DNA of 64,000 bases. It comes from Scatosoma sp900555925 (GTDB taxonomy: Bacteria; Bacillota; Clostridia; Christensenellales; Borkfalkiaceae). A model generated the notes under the pieces. It was given only the letters and a program-made list of their open reading frames with translations. It did no database searches and had not been told where the DNA came from. Both the position numbers and the translations under genes were made by a program. The stretch's first letter is position 1. The number at the start of each line of letters is the position of its first letter. The stretch lies in NCBI GenBank assembly GCA_959603585.1, contig CAUGYD010000003.1, positions 1-64,000 on the forward strand. The letters are read 5' to 3'. Of this stretch, positions 15,865-23,910 are shown one piece after another.

Positions 15865-16350
15865 TTACCCGAAAAAAATTTTGGTGATTCCGCCCGCAAT
15901 CGCCCCATAGATAAGAAACCACGCTAAATTCATCACTACCGCCATAAAAATACAGCCGGCTATCTTCAAGCCGAATTTTACGTTACTGCGCAAAATCGTC
16001 GCATTGATACCCGCGCACAACAGACAGAAAAGCGCACTCAACCCGCCGCCGATTGCTCCGCCCAAGATACCGACTCCTAATCCGAGCAACGGCAAAAAAA
16101 TCAAAACCCATTCATACCATTTATTTTGGGCAAGAACGATATTGTTTCCGTCTCCCTCTACCAACGTCACGCCCGTGATGAAATTCCCTTTCACCGTGAT
16201 GAGCTCTTCCGCTCCGTCCCGATTGACGACAAAAACCTTTTTATTCCTTTTCTCCAAGGCCACGCCGTTTAAGGTCAATTCCTTTTTGCCCGTCCATATA
16301 TTTTCCGTATAGGAATATAAATTCCCGTCTTTCTCCGCAATAAGCTGCAT
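15865..16350 (-). CDS. Membrane protein of unknown function
   Basis: 161 residues. The first ~75 look like a small beta domain (LTLNGVALEKRNKKVFVVNRD). Then come two or three membrane segments, beginning WVLIFLPLLGLGVGILGGAI and ending with AVVMNLAWFLIYGAI. No family recognised. It is monocistronic, with its own promoter at 16383-16411 and a terminator downstream. Confidence 0.7.
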   Translation of the reverse strand: MQLIAEKDGNLYSYTENIWTGKKELTLNGVALEKRNKKVFVVNRDGAEELITVKGNFITGVTLVEGDGNNIVLAQNKWYEWVLIFLPLLGLGVGILGGAIGGGLSALFCLLCAGINATILRSNVKFGLKIAGCIFMAVVMNLAWFLIYGAIAGGITKIFFG

Positions 16351-16382
16351 TTTATCAAATCCCCCCTACCTATATTTCCTTA

Positions 16383-16411
16383 ATTATATCATTGTTTTTC
16401 AATATTGTCAA
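16383..16411 (-). promoter_or_regulatory. Consensus promoter of the gene at 15865
   Basis: A perfect TTGACA (16406-16411) and a perfect TATAAT (16383-16388) with a 17-bp spacer. This is one of the strongest promoters in the window by consensus. Confidence 0.85.
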
Positions 16412-16502
16412 TACCCATAACAAAAATTTTTGGAAAAATATGAAAAATATTTTTCCCTTTACCGCACGGTAATTTTTTCAGCTTCATTTACCCTGTCAAT
16501 GA

Positions 16503-16540
16503 TTTTGGGGGAATTTACCGTTTGGTAAATTCCCCCAAAA
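16503..16540 (-). terminator. Terminator of the phospholipid operon
   Basis: A perfect 17-bp stem (16503-16519 with 16524-16540) with loop GTTT, starting AAAA and ending TTTT, lies 19 bases after the psd stop. Confidence 0.88.
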
Positions 16541-16558
16541 AGTCTCCCCTTGACGTGT

Positions 16559-17431
16559 TTACAGGGTGCGTTCGGGAAAAGAAAGGACGGCTGAGCCCAA
16601 CCGCTCGCCGCACTTTACGAGCGTCTCGTCCCCTCTCGCCGTGTTTTCCAAAAGTTCCGCATCCAGAACCGCGCGGCCCCTCTCTATCAGCAGGACGACG
16701 GTAGAGCCGCCGAACTCGAAGCGGCCCTTTTCCTCGCCGCGGCGGCAGGCGCCCGCTCCGTCGTTATTGACGATCCGCCCCACCATCATCGCGCCCACCT
16801 CTACCTGCGTCACCAAGCCGAAATGCTCGGTTTCCATAGTCGTATATTCGCGGCAGTTTTCCGTGAATACCTTCCGCTTTTCCAAGGCCGCGGGCTGTAC
16901 GGTATGCAGCTTTCCGCGGATAAAGACGTTTTCTCCCTTTATTCCGTCGTCGATATAAAAATATCGGTGATAATCCTCCACCGTCAGGCGAAAAACAAGG
17001 CACTGTCCCCCGCGATACCGATTTGCCAGCGCTTTATTCCGCAAAAGGCTTTCGACGGAATAGGAAAATCCTTTAATTTCAAACCTGCTCCCCTCGTCCA
17101 CGGGAAAAACGGACAATTTCGCGTCGCAGGGGGAAACGAACGCTTCGGGAGAAAGGTCGAAGGGGCGAAGCTCCGAACGGATATGGCGGGTAAAAAAGGC
17201 GTTGAAGCTCTTATAGTTCTCTTTTTCGTAAAGAGACATATCGATTTTATGTTTTCGGACATATCGGCGAATCAGAATACGGGAAAATCGGCTGTCCAGA
17301 AAACAGCCGACGACTTTTGAAACGGGGCGGCAGACGAGCAGGCGAAGAAAGAGTCCGCCGAGTCTGCTGCCGTATAAAAAACGCAGAGACGCCGCAGGCC
17401 GCAGCGCCTCTTTTTTCAGTACCTCTCTCAT
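16559..17431 (-). CDS. psd: Phosphatidylserine decarboxylase proenzyme
   Basis: Converts phosphatidylserine to phosphatidylethanolamine at the membrane. 290 residues, close to the clostridial type-II form. The conserved DYHRY segment with its His is present. The C-terminal FGGST is the self-cleavage site, where the Ser becomes the pyruvoyl cofactor. It overlaps pssA by 4 bases (ATGA), so the two consecutive steps are translationally coupled. The operon is preceded by two poly-G-spacer promoters. Confidence 0.93.
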   Translation of the reverse strand: MREVLKKEALRPAASLRFLYGSRLGGLFLRLLVCRPVSKVVGCFLDSRFSRILIRRYVRKHKIDMSLYEKENYKSFNAFFTRHIRSELRPFDLSPEAFVSPCDAKLSVFPVDEGSRFEIKGFSYSVESLLRNKALANRYRGGQCLVFRLTVEDYHRYFYIDDGIKGENVFIRGKLHTVQPAALEKRKVFTENCREYTTMETEHFGLVTQVEVGAMMVGRIVNNDGAGACRRGEEKGRFEFGGSTVVLLIERGRAVLDAELLENTARGDETLVKCGERLGSAVLSFPERTL

Positions 17432-18108
17432 ATCACCGCCCGCCTGATAAAGAACAGAGAAACGAGAATGACCGTCAGCACCGCCATGGCGATCAGCAAT
17501 CCCTTGACGCCGAGCTTGGGCATTTTGAAGCGTATGACGAACGCCGCCGAAAGCGCGAGATACCCCGAAAGCATGACGGCGTTATACCCCACCGATTTGA
17601 CCGCGAACATCGTGGCGACAAGATAGAAAATCGGAAGCACGAAAGCTACGTTCGTGACGGGCAGCCCCTCGTAATAGCGCCTGCGGCCGCAATTTTCATC
17701 GCTCGTGCGGATTTCCTCCGTCACGTCGAAATAGGCCAGCCGAATGAGCGCGCACAATACGAATACGGCATACACGGGCATAAAATACCAGCGGTTGAGC
17801 CGCATGCCGAAACCGATCATCGCAGGGGCGACGCCGAAGGCGATCAAATCGCTGAGAGAGTCTATCCTTTCCCCGAACATTCTGTCTTCCTTGGTCCTGT
17901 TTTTGCGTGTCTTGGCTACCGCTCCGTCGAAGGCGTCGCACACGCCCGAAATCAAAAGGCAAATTACGCCGATTTCGGGACGCGCGGGCTTATTTCCGCC
18001 GACGGAAAAACACATTCCGACGATTGCCGCAATCACCGAAAGATAGGTAAGAATGACTCCGTAATGATAAAATCCTACTATTTTTTTACTCTGGTTTTTC
18101 ATTTTCAC
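17428..18108 (-). CDS. pssA: CDP-diacylglycerol--serine O-phosphatidyltransferase
   Basis: Makes phosphatidylserine from CDP-diacylglycerol and serine. A 226-residue integral membrane enzyme with the CDP-alcohol phosphotransferase motif read as DAFDGAVAK...GERIDSLSD, which contains the metal-binding Asp residues. Lys stands where Arg is usual, and the spacing between halves is longer than in most members. It overlaps the flippase-like gene by 23 bases and psd by 4, forming a compact operon for phosphatidylethanolamine. Confidence 0.9.
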   Translation of the reverse strand: MKMKNQSKKIVGFYHYGVILTYLSVIAAIVGMCFSVGGNKPARPEIGVICLLISGVCDAFDGAVAKTRKNRTKEDRMFGERIDSLSDLIAFGVAPAMIGFGMRLNRWYFMPVYAVFVLCALIRLAYFDVTEEIRTSDENCGRRRYYEGLPVTNVAFVLPIFYLVATMFAVKSVGYNAVMLSGYLALSAAFVIRFKMPKLGVKGLLIAMAVLTVILVSLFFIRRAVI

Positions 18109-19177
18109 TTTTCTCTTGCGGTATATTTTCTCTCTTTTTTCTTTTGATGATATGTATATGATAGGCGAGCGTCATCGTTCCGCTCACTACGATACAGATA
18201 TAATAGGAAATTGTTCTCGTCACCATCATCGCCGCGAGAATAAAGGCGTTCTCGAAAAGCAATCCGTAAATGTGCAGATAGAGATACTCGAATGCCCCCA
18301 CGCCGCCCGGCAGAGGTACGGAGTTATACCCGATCAGCACGAATGCCTGCATGACGAATACATCTCTGAACGGCGCGCTTCTATCTGCCGCGAGACAGAC
18401 GAAACAGGTAATGAGAATCTGCGAAACCCGCTGGGCAATATTCAAAAGCAACGCCTCAAAAAACAGCGCCCGATGCTTTTTGATCTCCTCGAACCCCGCG
18501 CGGTATTTCTCCACCTCGTCCGCGAGCTTTCCGCGCCACTTTTCCGGTTTTTTGACGAGCTTTATCTTCGTCAGAAACGAAATGAGACCGTTCCCGCACT
18601 TCAATACCGCTCTATGACAGCGCATACACGCGATAAAAAACGCAAGCAGAAGGGTCTGGGCAACAAATCCCGCCACCACGAGAAACTTAATCCAAAATTC
18701 AAACTCCGCAAACATGTGCGGACGGAGAATAAACGCGAACGCTCCAATGACGAGTATGGCCGAAGTATACGCGATGAGATTGAACACCAGCGCGAACGTC
18801 GCCGTTCCCGTATCCATTCCGTCCTTGACCATGTAATACGCGGAAGCGGGCTGACCGCCCGAAGCCGACGGCGTAAGCGCGGAATAATAGACGTCCGCCG
18901 CGGAATACACCATGGAGGAATACAGTTTGTTTTTATGCCCCAGCCGCCTCGAAATGAGATGCAGGCTCATGCCCTCAAATCCGATAAACAGGAGCATACA
19001 CACGAAAGCGACCGCAATCAGCCACGGATTACAGCCCAAAATAAATTTTTTTATATTTTCAAAGTTTAACTCCCGGTTGCTTGTCAACAAAATGAACAGC
19101 GTAATCCCGATGAGAACGAGGAGAAAAAGGATATTAAAAATTTGTTTTCTTGCGCTTCTGGATATCCCTTTTCCCAT
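18086..19177 (-). CDS. Flippase-like / lysylphosphatidylglycerol synthase transmembrane-domain protein
   Basis: 363 residues with about eight membrane helices and no soluble catalytic domain. Motifs PSASGGQPASAYYM and NSVPLPGGVGAFEYLY are typical of the YbhN/AglD2/MprF-transmembrane superfamily, which moves or modifies lipids. ATG 19177 is chosen because AAGAAGGAAA precedes it; an ORF from 19261 would include leader sequence. First gene of the operon with pssA and psd, so a role in placing phospholipids across the membrane is a reasonable inference. Confidence 0.83.
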   Translation of the reverse strand: MGKGISRSARKQIFNILFLLVLIGITLFILLTSNRELNFENIKKFILGCNPWLIAVAFVCMLLFIGFEGMSLHLISRRLGHKNKLYSSMVYSAADVYYSALTPSASGGQPASAYYMVKDGMDTGTATFALVFNLIAYTSAILVIGAFAFILRPHMFAEFEFWIKFLVVAGFVAQTLLLAFFIACMRCHRAVLKCGNGLISFLTKIKLVKKPEKWRGKLADEVEKYRAGFEEIKKHRALFFEALLLNIAQRVSQILITCFVCLAADRSAPFRDVFVMQAFVLIGYNSVPLPGGVGAFEYLYLHIYGLLFENAFILAAMMVTRTISYYICIVVSGTMTLAYHIHIIKRKKRENIPQEKSENEKPE

Positions 19178-19291
19178 AATTTCCTTCTTGTTTCCAAATT
19201 TTATAAAAGTTCTTTTCGTCGCGGCGGCTTGAGAAGAAAGTGCATAAAACTCAAAATCCACCGCTTTTTATTATACTGAACACCTATACTG

Positions 19292-19321
19292 ATTATACCC
19301 CCCCCCCGCAGTCTTTGTCAA
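19292..19321 (-). promoter_or_regulatory. Poly-G-spacer promoter P1 of the phospholipid operon
   Basis: On the minus strand TTGACA (19316-19321) and TATAAT (19292-19297) are both perfect. The 18-bp spacer contains ten consecutive G directly before the -10 box. A homopolymer here can change spacer length by slippage and switch promoter strength, as in the neisserial porA promoter. It drives the flippase-pssA-psd operon. Confidence 0.8.
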
Positions 19322-19380
19322 CTGTTTTTAATAAACAATGTCATAAAAATATATTATTCTATATTTATTTTCTTATAACA

Positions 19381-19411
19381 ATTATACCCCCCCCCCGCGA
19401 ATTTTTGTCAA
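19381..19411 (-). promoter_or_regulatory. Poly-G-spacer promoter P2 of the phospholipid operon
   Basis: A second perfect TTGACA (19406-19411) and TATAAT (19381-19386) on the minus strand, with a 19-bp spacer containing ten G. It lies 90 bp upstream of P1 in the same orientation, between the rplL terminator and P1. A 19-bp spacer should be weak; losing one or two G would bring it near 17. Confidence 0.8.
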
Positions 19412-19444
19412 GCATTTCGGGAGGGAAAAGAAAAATTTCATAAA

Positions 19445-19477
19445 AAAAGTACGCAGCGAATTCCACTGCGTACTTTT
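19445..19477 (-). terminator. Terminator of rplJ-rplL
   Basis: Stem AAAAGTACGCAG (19445-19456) pairs with CTGCGTACTTTT (19466-19477), followed by T on the minus strand. Confidence 0.85.
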
Positions 19478-19512
19478 CTGTTTTCTTATCCGAAAAACGT
19501 CCTTTCCGAAAC

Positions 19513-19884
19513 TTATTTGAGTTCGGCGGTAGCGCCGTTTTCTTTGAGTTTCGCAACGAGAGCGTCCGCGTCCGCCTTGGGAACGTTTTCTTTGATGACG
19601 CCCATCGCTTCGACGGCTTTCTTCGCATCCGCAAGGCCGAGGCCGGTCGCTTCGCGGACAACCTTGATGATGGCGATTTTGTTGGGACCGATGTCTTTGA
19701 GAACGACGTCGAATTCCGTCTTTTCTTCCGCCGCGGGAGCAGCTTCCGCCGCACCGGCAGCGCCGGCAGCAGCTACGGGAGCGGCTGCGCTTACGCCGAA
19801 TTCCGCTTCGAGCGCTTTAACGAGTTCGTTCAGTTCGAGAACGGACATAGCTTTTACTTCTTCAATGAGTTTCTGAACATCCAT
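19513..19884 (-). CDS. rplL: 50S ribosomal protein L7/L12
   Basis: Stalk protein that recruits translation factors. 123 residues: N-terminal dimerisation domain, Ala-rich hinge (about 36-53), and the C-terminal domain with KIAIIKVVREATGLGLADAK, the factor-binding face. Normal length. Last gene of rplJ-rplL. Confidence 0.97.
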   Translation of the reverse strand: MDVQKLIEEVKAMSVLELNELVKALEAEFGVSAAAPVAAAGAAGAAEAAPAAEEKTEFDVVLKDIGPNKIAIIKVVREATGLGLADAKKAVEAMGVIKENVPKADADALVAKLKENGATAELK

Positions 19885-19928
19885 GATAACTTTTAATCCT
19901 CCGAATTTTTATATTAATGATTTCTGAA

Positions 19929-20438
19929 TCAGTTGTTCGCCGCTTCTTTTGCTTTGGCAATGCTGTCCAAAACATAGACGAACTTGGAAATGGACGACTG
20001 CAAGCAGCCGAGCATCTTCGCGATAAGGACTTCCTTGGACGGAATCGCCGCAAGTTCCTTTACGCCGTTTTTGTCGAGATACTTCTTTTCGAGATATGCG
20101 CACTTGGGAACGATCTTGTCCGTGAGCGCCGCATTCTCCTTGACCGCCTTCGCGAACACCGCAGCACCGCTCGTCTCGTCCTGACAGAACACCGTAGCCG
20201 TGGTTCCGTTCAGGTCCTTGTCGAAATCCGTCACGCCCAGTTCGTTGAACGCCTTTCTCACGAGCGTGTTCTTATACACCTTATACTCGCAATTTGCCGC
20301 CTTGAACTTATTTCTCAGCGCCGTGACTTCGAGGACGGTGAGCTTATTATAATCGGCAAATACCACCGATTTGCTACCTTCGATCTTCGCTTTGATTTCC
20401 TCGACGACTTGTTTTTTGGCCTCTAAATTCGCTGACAT
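19929..20438 (-). CDS. rplJ: 50S ribosomal protein L10
   Basis: Anchors the L7/L12 stalk on the large subunit. 169 residues starting MSANLEAKKQVVEEIKAKIE, with YNKLTVLEVTALRNKFK in the rRNA-binding region. ATG 20438 follows AAGGAGG; earlier in-frame starts lie inside the leader hairpin. The leader before it contains an intrinsic terminator, consistent with L10(L12)4 autogenous attenuation. Confidence 0.96.
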   Translation of the reverse strand: MSANLEAKKQVVEEIKAKIEGSKSVVFADYNKLTVLEVTALRNKFKAANCEYKVYKNTLVRKAFNELGVTDFDKDLNGTTATVFCQDETSGAAVFAKAVKENAALTDKIVPKCAYLEKKYLDKNGVKELAAIPSKEVLIAKMLGCLQSSISKFVYVLDSIAKAKEAANN

Positions 20439-20449
20439 GAATACCTCCT

Positions 20450-20641
20450 TTAAGCGGCTATGCCGCCCGACATTAAAAAAATGTCCCACGCCGCAACGGC
20501 ATAAGGACACTTCGCTATCTTTCAAAATAACAAATCCCTCTGCCTGAGCGAGCGGTCTCCCATCGAACCTTTCGGTACTCGCCTTCTGCGGCTTTCGATT
20601 TTTTACTCAATCATTATATCATCTTCGCGGAAAGCAGTCAA
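20450..20641 (-). promoter_or_regulatory. L10 leader with promoter and attenuator hairpin
   Basis: Promoter: TTGACT (20636-20641) and TATAAT (20613-20618) with a 17-bp spacer, start near 20606. The ~165-base leader contains a paired GCGAG/CTCGC region resembling the L10-binding stem. It ends in a terminator hairpin, GTCC-GCCG / CGGC-GGAC (20483-20508), followed by seven T on the minus strand (20475-20481). This matches the L10-leader attenuation scheme. Confidence 0.78.
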
Positions 20642-20680
20642 TCGTTTTTCTCACTTCCCGCGAAAATATTTTTCTTTATC

Positions 20681-21367
20681 TCAGCCTCTGACGGCTACTT
20701 TAACGCCCGGCCCCATCGTGGAAGCGACGGCAACGCTCTTCAAATACTGTCCTTTCGCCGTGGAGGGCTTCGCCTTCACAATCGCGTCCATGAGCGCCGT
20801 GAAGTTTTCGAGCAACTTCTCCTTGCCGAAGCTCTTCTTGCCGATAGGGCAATGAATGATCGCCGTCTTATCGAGTCTGTATTCCACTTTACCGGCTTTG
20901 ACTTCCTTGATCGCCTTCTCGACGTCCATCGTCACGGTTCCCGACTTGGGGTTGGGCATCAAGCCCTTGGGACCCAGCACTCTACCGATACGTCCGACCA
21001 TACCCATCATATCGGGCGTGGTGATCATGACGTCGAAATCGAACCAGTTCTCGTTCTGGATTTTGGCGATCATCTCTTCCGCGCCGACATAATCTGCGCC
21101 GGCTGCCGCCGCCTGATCCGCCTTCGCGCCCTTCGCGATGACGAGAACTTTCTTCGTCTTACCCGTGCCGTTCGGAAGAACGAGCACGCCGCGAACCTGC
21201 TGATCCGCCTGACGGGGGTCTACGCCCAGACGAACGTGCATTTCCACCGTTTCGTCGAACTTCGCCTTCGCCGTCTCCAACATGATTCCGATTGCTTCCG
21301 CCGCTTCGTAGGGCTTCGTCAGGTCAAACGCCTTTACGCTTTCCGTATATTTCTTTCCGTGTTTCAT
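20681..21367 (-). CDS. rplA: 50S ribosomal protein L1
   Basis: Forms the L1 stalk near the E site and represses its own operon. 228 residues with MMGMVGRIGRVLGPKGLMPN and TVTMDVEKAIKEVKAGKVEY, the diagnostic RNA-binding region. Normal length. Ribosome site AAGGAGG. Paired with rplK upstream. Confidence 0.97.
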   Translation of the reverse strand: MKHGKKYTESVKAFDLTKPYEAAEAIGIMLETAKAKFDETVEMHVRLGVDPRQADQQVRGVLVLPNGTGKTKKVLVIAKGAKADQAAAAGADYVGAEEMIAKIQNENWFDFDVMITTPDMMGMVGRIGRVLGPKGLMPNPKSGTVTMDVEKAIKEVKAGKVEYRLDKTAIIHCPIGKKSFGKEKLLENFTALMDAIVKAKPSTAKGQYLKSVAVASTMGPGVKVAVRG

Positions 21368-21426
21368 TTTCTAAATCCTCCTTGCGGTCGATGACGGGAT
21401 TCCTCCCTGCCGCGTTCTCCTTGAAA

Positions 21427-21852
21427 TTACTCTTCCACCGTGACGCCCATGCTGCGAGCCGTACCCGCAATCATGCTCATCGCGCTTTCGAGAGAGGTGC
21501 AGTTGAGGTCGGGAAGCTTCGTCTTTGCGATTTCCTCCACCTGCGCCTTGGTAAGTTTGCCCACCTTCACGGAATTGGGCTTCGCACTTGCCGTTTCCAG
21601 ACCCAGCGCCTTCTTGATAAGAACGGGTGCGGGCGGCGTTTTCAGGATGAACGTAAAGGAACGGTCCTGATAAATCGTGACGACGACGGGAATGATAAGC
21701 CCCGCTTTATCCGCCGTCTTGGCGTTAAATTCTTTCGTGAATCCCGGCAGGTTGATACCGAAGGGACCCAGCGTCGAACCGACGGGGGGTGCCGGAGTTG
21801 CCTTTCCTGCGGGAAGCTGCAATTTTACGACCGCAGTAATCTTTTTAGCCAT
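21427..21852 (-). CDS. rplK: 50S ribosomal protein L11
   Basis: Part of the GTPase-associated centre. 141 residues: MAKKITAVVKLQLPAGKATP at the N-terminus, PPVGSTLGPFGIN, and the C-terminal rRNA-binding domain. ATG 21852 follows GAGGAGG; the longer upstream ORF runs through a likely L1 operator. First gene of rplK-rplA. Confidence 0.97.
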   Translation of the reverse strand: MAKKITAVVKLQLPAGKATPAPPVGSTLGPFGINLPGFTKEFNAKTADKAGLIIPVVVTIYQDRSFTFILKTPPAPVLIKKALGLETASAKPNSVKVGKLTKAQVEEIAKTKLPDLNCTSLESAMSMIAGTARSMGVTVEE

Positions 21853-21867
21853 AAATATATCCTCCTC

Positions 21868-21913
21868 AGTGGTACTTGCAAGGCGCCTTAAAATATTTGA
21901 CGCCTCTCCCACT
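21868..21913 (-). promoter_or_regulatory. Probable L1-binding operator in the rplK leader
   Basis: On the minus strand AGTGG (21909-21913) pairs with CCACT near the ribosome site, and AGGCG pairs with CGCCT within. The start GTGGGAGAGGCG resembles the L1-binding element seen in other rplK-rplA leaders. This fits translational autoregulation by L1. No fold was computed. Confidence 0.55.
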
Positions 21914-22109
21914 TTTTGACTGTTTTTTCATTCGGCGGGATCCGTTCCGTCCCGCTGTTCTGTTTGTAATTTCCTTCGCCGACGGAATATTTTCCGCCTC
22001 GACGTTTATGTGCCTTCCTTACCGAAAGAACGTTTTCCGCACGGCTGTTTTACGCAAATTCTCCGCAAACGGGACGTTTTCCGCCGCAGCGCTCTATGCG
22101 GATTTACGT

Positions 22110-22673
22110 TTATTCCGCGGAATCCCCGCTCGGTTCGGGCAGAGGTGCGTCTACCTTCTTGATCTGAATATATTCTACTTCCACATCGGTGCTGCGGCCG
22201 AACATCGTCGTCGAAATCTTCGCTTTCTGCGCGGCGTCGTTCAACTCTTTTACCGTGCCGAAGAACCCCTTCAACGGCCCCTCTTCGATAGAGACCGTAT
22301 CGCCCGGCTTGAAATCGATGTCCGTGACGAACTCTTCGAGACGCATCTTTCGGATTTCCTCTTCCTTCATGGGTATCGGCCGCCCCTGCGGGCCGCAAAA
22401 TCCCGTCACTCCGCGCGTACTCGTCACGTAATACCAGATCTGATTGGTATAAATCATCTTGATAAAGACATAACACGGCAGCAGTTTTCTCTCCACTACC
22501 TTGCGCTTTCCGTTCTTTTCCTCGATGACCTGTTCCATGGGGATTTTCAAATCGACGATATAATCCCCCAGATTATTGTTTTCGATCAGCTTTTCCAAGC
22601 TGTCTTTGACCATCGCTTCATATCCGGAGTAAGTATGCAGAATATACCACTTCGGCTGTTCCAAATCCGCCAT
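22110..22673 (-). CDS. nusG: Transcription termination/antitermination factor NusG
   Basis: Binds RNA polymerase and modulates pausing and termination. 187 residues: NGN domain starting KWYILHTYSGYEAMVKDSLE with the typical GFCGPQGRPIPM, then a C-terminal KOW domain (FKPGDTVSIEEGPLKGFFG). Ribosome site AAGGAGGG. It follows secE by 12 bases in the conserved rpmG-secE-nusG order. The 257 bases between nusG and rplK hold the rplK leader and no gene I can support. Confidence 0.96.
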   Translation of the reverse strand: MADLEQPKWYILHTYSGYEAMVKDSLEKLIENNNLGDYIVDLKIPMEQVIEEKNGKRKVVERKLLPCYVFIKMIYTNQIWYYVTSTRGVTGFCGPQGRPIPMKEEEIRKMRLEEFVTDIDFKPGDTVSIEEGPLKGFFGTVKELNDAAQKAKISTTMFGRSTDVEVEYIQIKKVDAPLPEPSGDSAE

Positions 22674-22685
22674 GCTTCTCCCTCC

Positions 22686-22907
22686 TTACGAGATGAGTTC
22701 GAGAAGGGCGGCAAGACCGAAGTCTACCCCCGTAACGACGACCAGGAAAACGAATACGATGACGAGAACCACTCCCGTGGTCTTCAAAACCGTCGGGAAC
22801 GTGGGCCATGTCACCCGCTTTAATTCGGAAAAGACTTCCTTGATCTTCGCCCCTACGCGGCGGAACCAATTCGGTTTCTTGTTTTTTGTTTTCGTTGCGT
22901 TTGCCAT
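22686..22907 (-). CDS. secE: Preprotein translocase subunit SecE
   Basis: Clamps SecY in the protein-export channel. A 73-residue single-spanning form. Basic N-terminus, conserved VFSELKRVTWPT and one C-terminal membrane helix (TGVVLVIVFVFLVVVTGVDF). Its position between rpmG and nusG is canonical. Confidence 0.95.
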   Translation of the reverse strand: MANATKTKNKKPNWFRRVGAKIKEVFSELKRVTWPTFPTVLKTTGVVLVIVFVFLVVVTGVDFGLAALLELIS

Positions 22908-22969
22908 TGTTTACCTCTCCGCGCAAAATACTCCCGCTTACCGATTCGCGGCATGCGCCCGCTTATCGA

Positions 22970-23134
22970 TTATTTGGATTCTTTATGTTCGGTGTGCTTC
23001 TTGCAGAACGGGCAATACTTTTTGAGAACCAATCTGTCGGGATCGTTCTTCTTGTTCTTGATGCTGTCATAGTTTCTATGCTTGCATTCCGTGCATTCGA
23101 ATGTAATTTTGGCCCTTGCCGTCTTTGTTGCCAT
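22970..23134 (-). CDS. rpmG: 50S ribosomal protein L33, zinc-binding form
   Basis: 54 residues: MATKTARAKITFECTECKHR. CTEC and CPFC pairs show the zinc-containing C+ type of L33. ATG 23134 follows GGAG at 8 bases. First gene of rpmG-secE-nusG. A tRNA-Trp gene often found here in relatives is absent. Confidence 0.95.
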   Translation of the reverse strand: MATKTARAKITFECTECKHRNYDSIKNKKNDPDRLVLKKYCPFCKKHTEHKESK

Positions 23135-23184
23135 ATCGCAAACTCCATACAAAAAAATTACACCCCTCTTAGGTGCGTAAACAA

Positions 23185-23214
23185 AGTTTATCACACTTGC
23201 GGGGGGCTTGTCAA
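23185..23214 (-). promoter_or_regulatory. Promoter of rpmG-secE-nusG
   Basis: TTGACA (23209-23214) and TAAACT (23185-23190) with an 18-bp spacer on the minus strand. The spacer contains a run of six C. Confidence 0.7.
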
Positions 23215-23348
23215 TCCTTTTTGACCTGTTTTGAAAATATTTTTTCTCTTTTTTTCCGACCGATAAAACTACCTGCCTATCGAAAAATAAAATTTTTCTA
23301 AAATTCGAGCGCCCCGCAAATTCCCCTTCGCGAAGCGCTCCCTTTTTC

Positions 23349-23750
23349 TTATTTCTTTTTCAGCGTAAGCTGCGCACCTTCCATGGACATCGTCATCTTC
23401 TCGCCGTCGCAGGTAACCGTCTGAGAATCTCCGTCAATGGTAATGACGACCGTGTTTTCCTCTTCCCCTTCCGTCCATGTACCGGTAGAGGGAGCTTCTT
23501 CCACCATGGCGATGACCGCCGCAACCGTTCCGTCTTCCTTCAATTCGATCGACACGAAGTCTTCCGTCAGCGAAATCATGCCGAGATACGTTTCGCCTAC
23601 TTTCAGTGTGGTGGAAACCCCACCTTCGGTTATCGTCATGGATTCAAACTTATATACGCCCGTCTTTTCCGCTTTACCGCAGCCGACAAGACAAAAAAGC
23701 CCCACGACGAATACCAATACACTAAACAATACCGCCTTTACTTTTTTCAT
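23349..23750 (-). CDS. Small lipoprotein of unknown function
   Basis: 133 residues with a signal peptide and lipobox LVGC (Cys 24). The mature part is a beta-rich domain of repeated strands (GTWTEGEEENTVVITIDGDS; GEKMTMSMEGAQLTLKKK), like small lipocalin-type or DUF lipoproteins of Clostridia. No family assigned. AAGGAGG precedes the ATG. Its promoter has an eleven-G tract in the spacer, so expression may be phase-variable. Confidence 0.75.
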   Translation of the reverse strand: MKKVKAVLFSVLVFVVGLFCLVGCGKAEKTGVYKFESMTITEGGVSTTLKVGETYLGMISLTEDFVSIELKEDGTVAAVIAMVEEAPSTGTWTEGEEENTVVITIDGDSQTVTCDGEKMTMSMEGAQLTLKKK

Positions 23751-23784
23751 TATTTTTTCCTCCTTTACGGGAAATTATATCTTC

Positions 23785-23815
23785 ATTATACCCCCCCCCC
23801 CGCGTTTTTTGTCAA
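23785..23815 (-). promoter_or_regulatory. Poly-G-spacer promoter P3 of a lipoprotein gene
   Basis: Perfect TTGACA (23810-23815) and TATAAT (23785-23790) on the minus strand. The 19-bp spacer contains eleven G next to the -10. It has the same architecture as P1 and P2 before the phospholipid operon 4 kb away. Confidence 0.8.
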
Positions 23816-23845
23816 GTGTTTTATGATAAATTTTTATACTATAAC

Positions 23846-23866
23846 AAAAAAGCGGCTTTGCGCCGC
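23846..23866 (-). terminator. Terminator of the gene at 23911
   Basis: GCGGC (23852-23856) pairs with GCCGC (23862-23866), followed by TTTTTT on the minus strand (23846-23851). Confidence 0.75.
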
Positions 23867-23910
23867 AAAATTTTCAGATAATGTAAAAGCTATAATTTTT
23901 ATTATAAACC

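Noticed and set aside
23185..23214. rpmG promoter with a C6 tract in the spacer as a fourth phase-variable promoter
   Set aside because: Six bases is short, the -10 is non-consensus and the genes are essential; chance is more likely.
22940..23350. tRNA-Trp expected near rpmG-secE
   Set aside because: No cloverleaf or CCA-bearing sequence was found in the gap.
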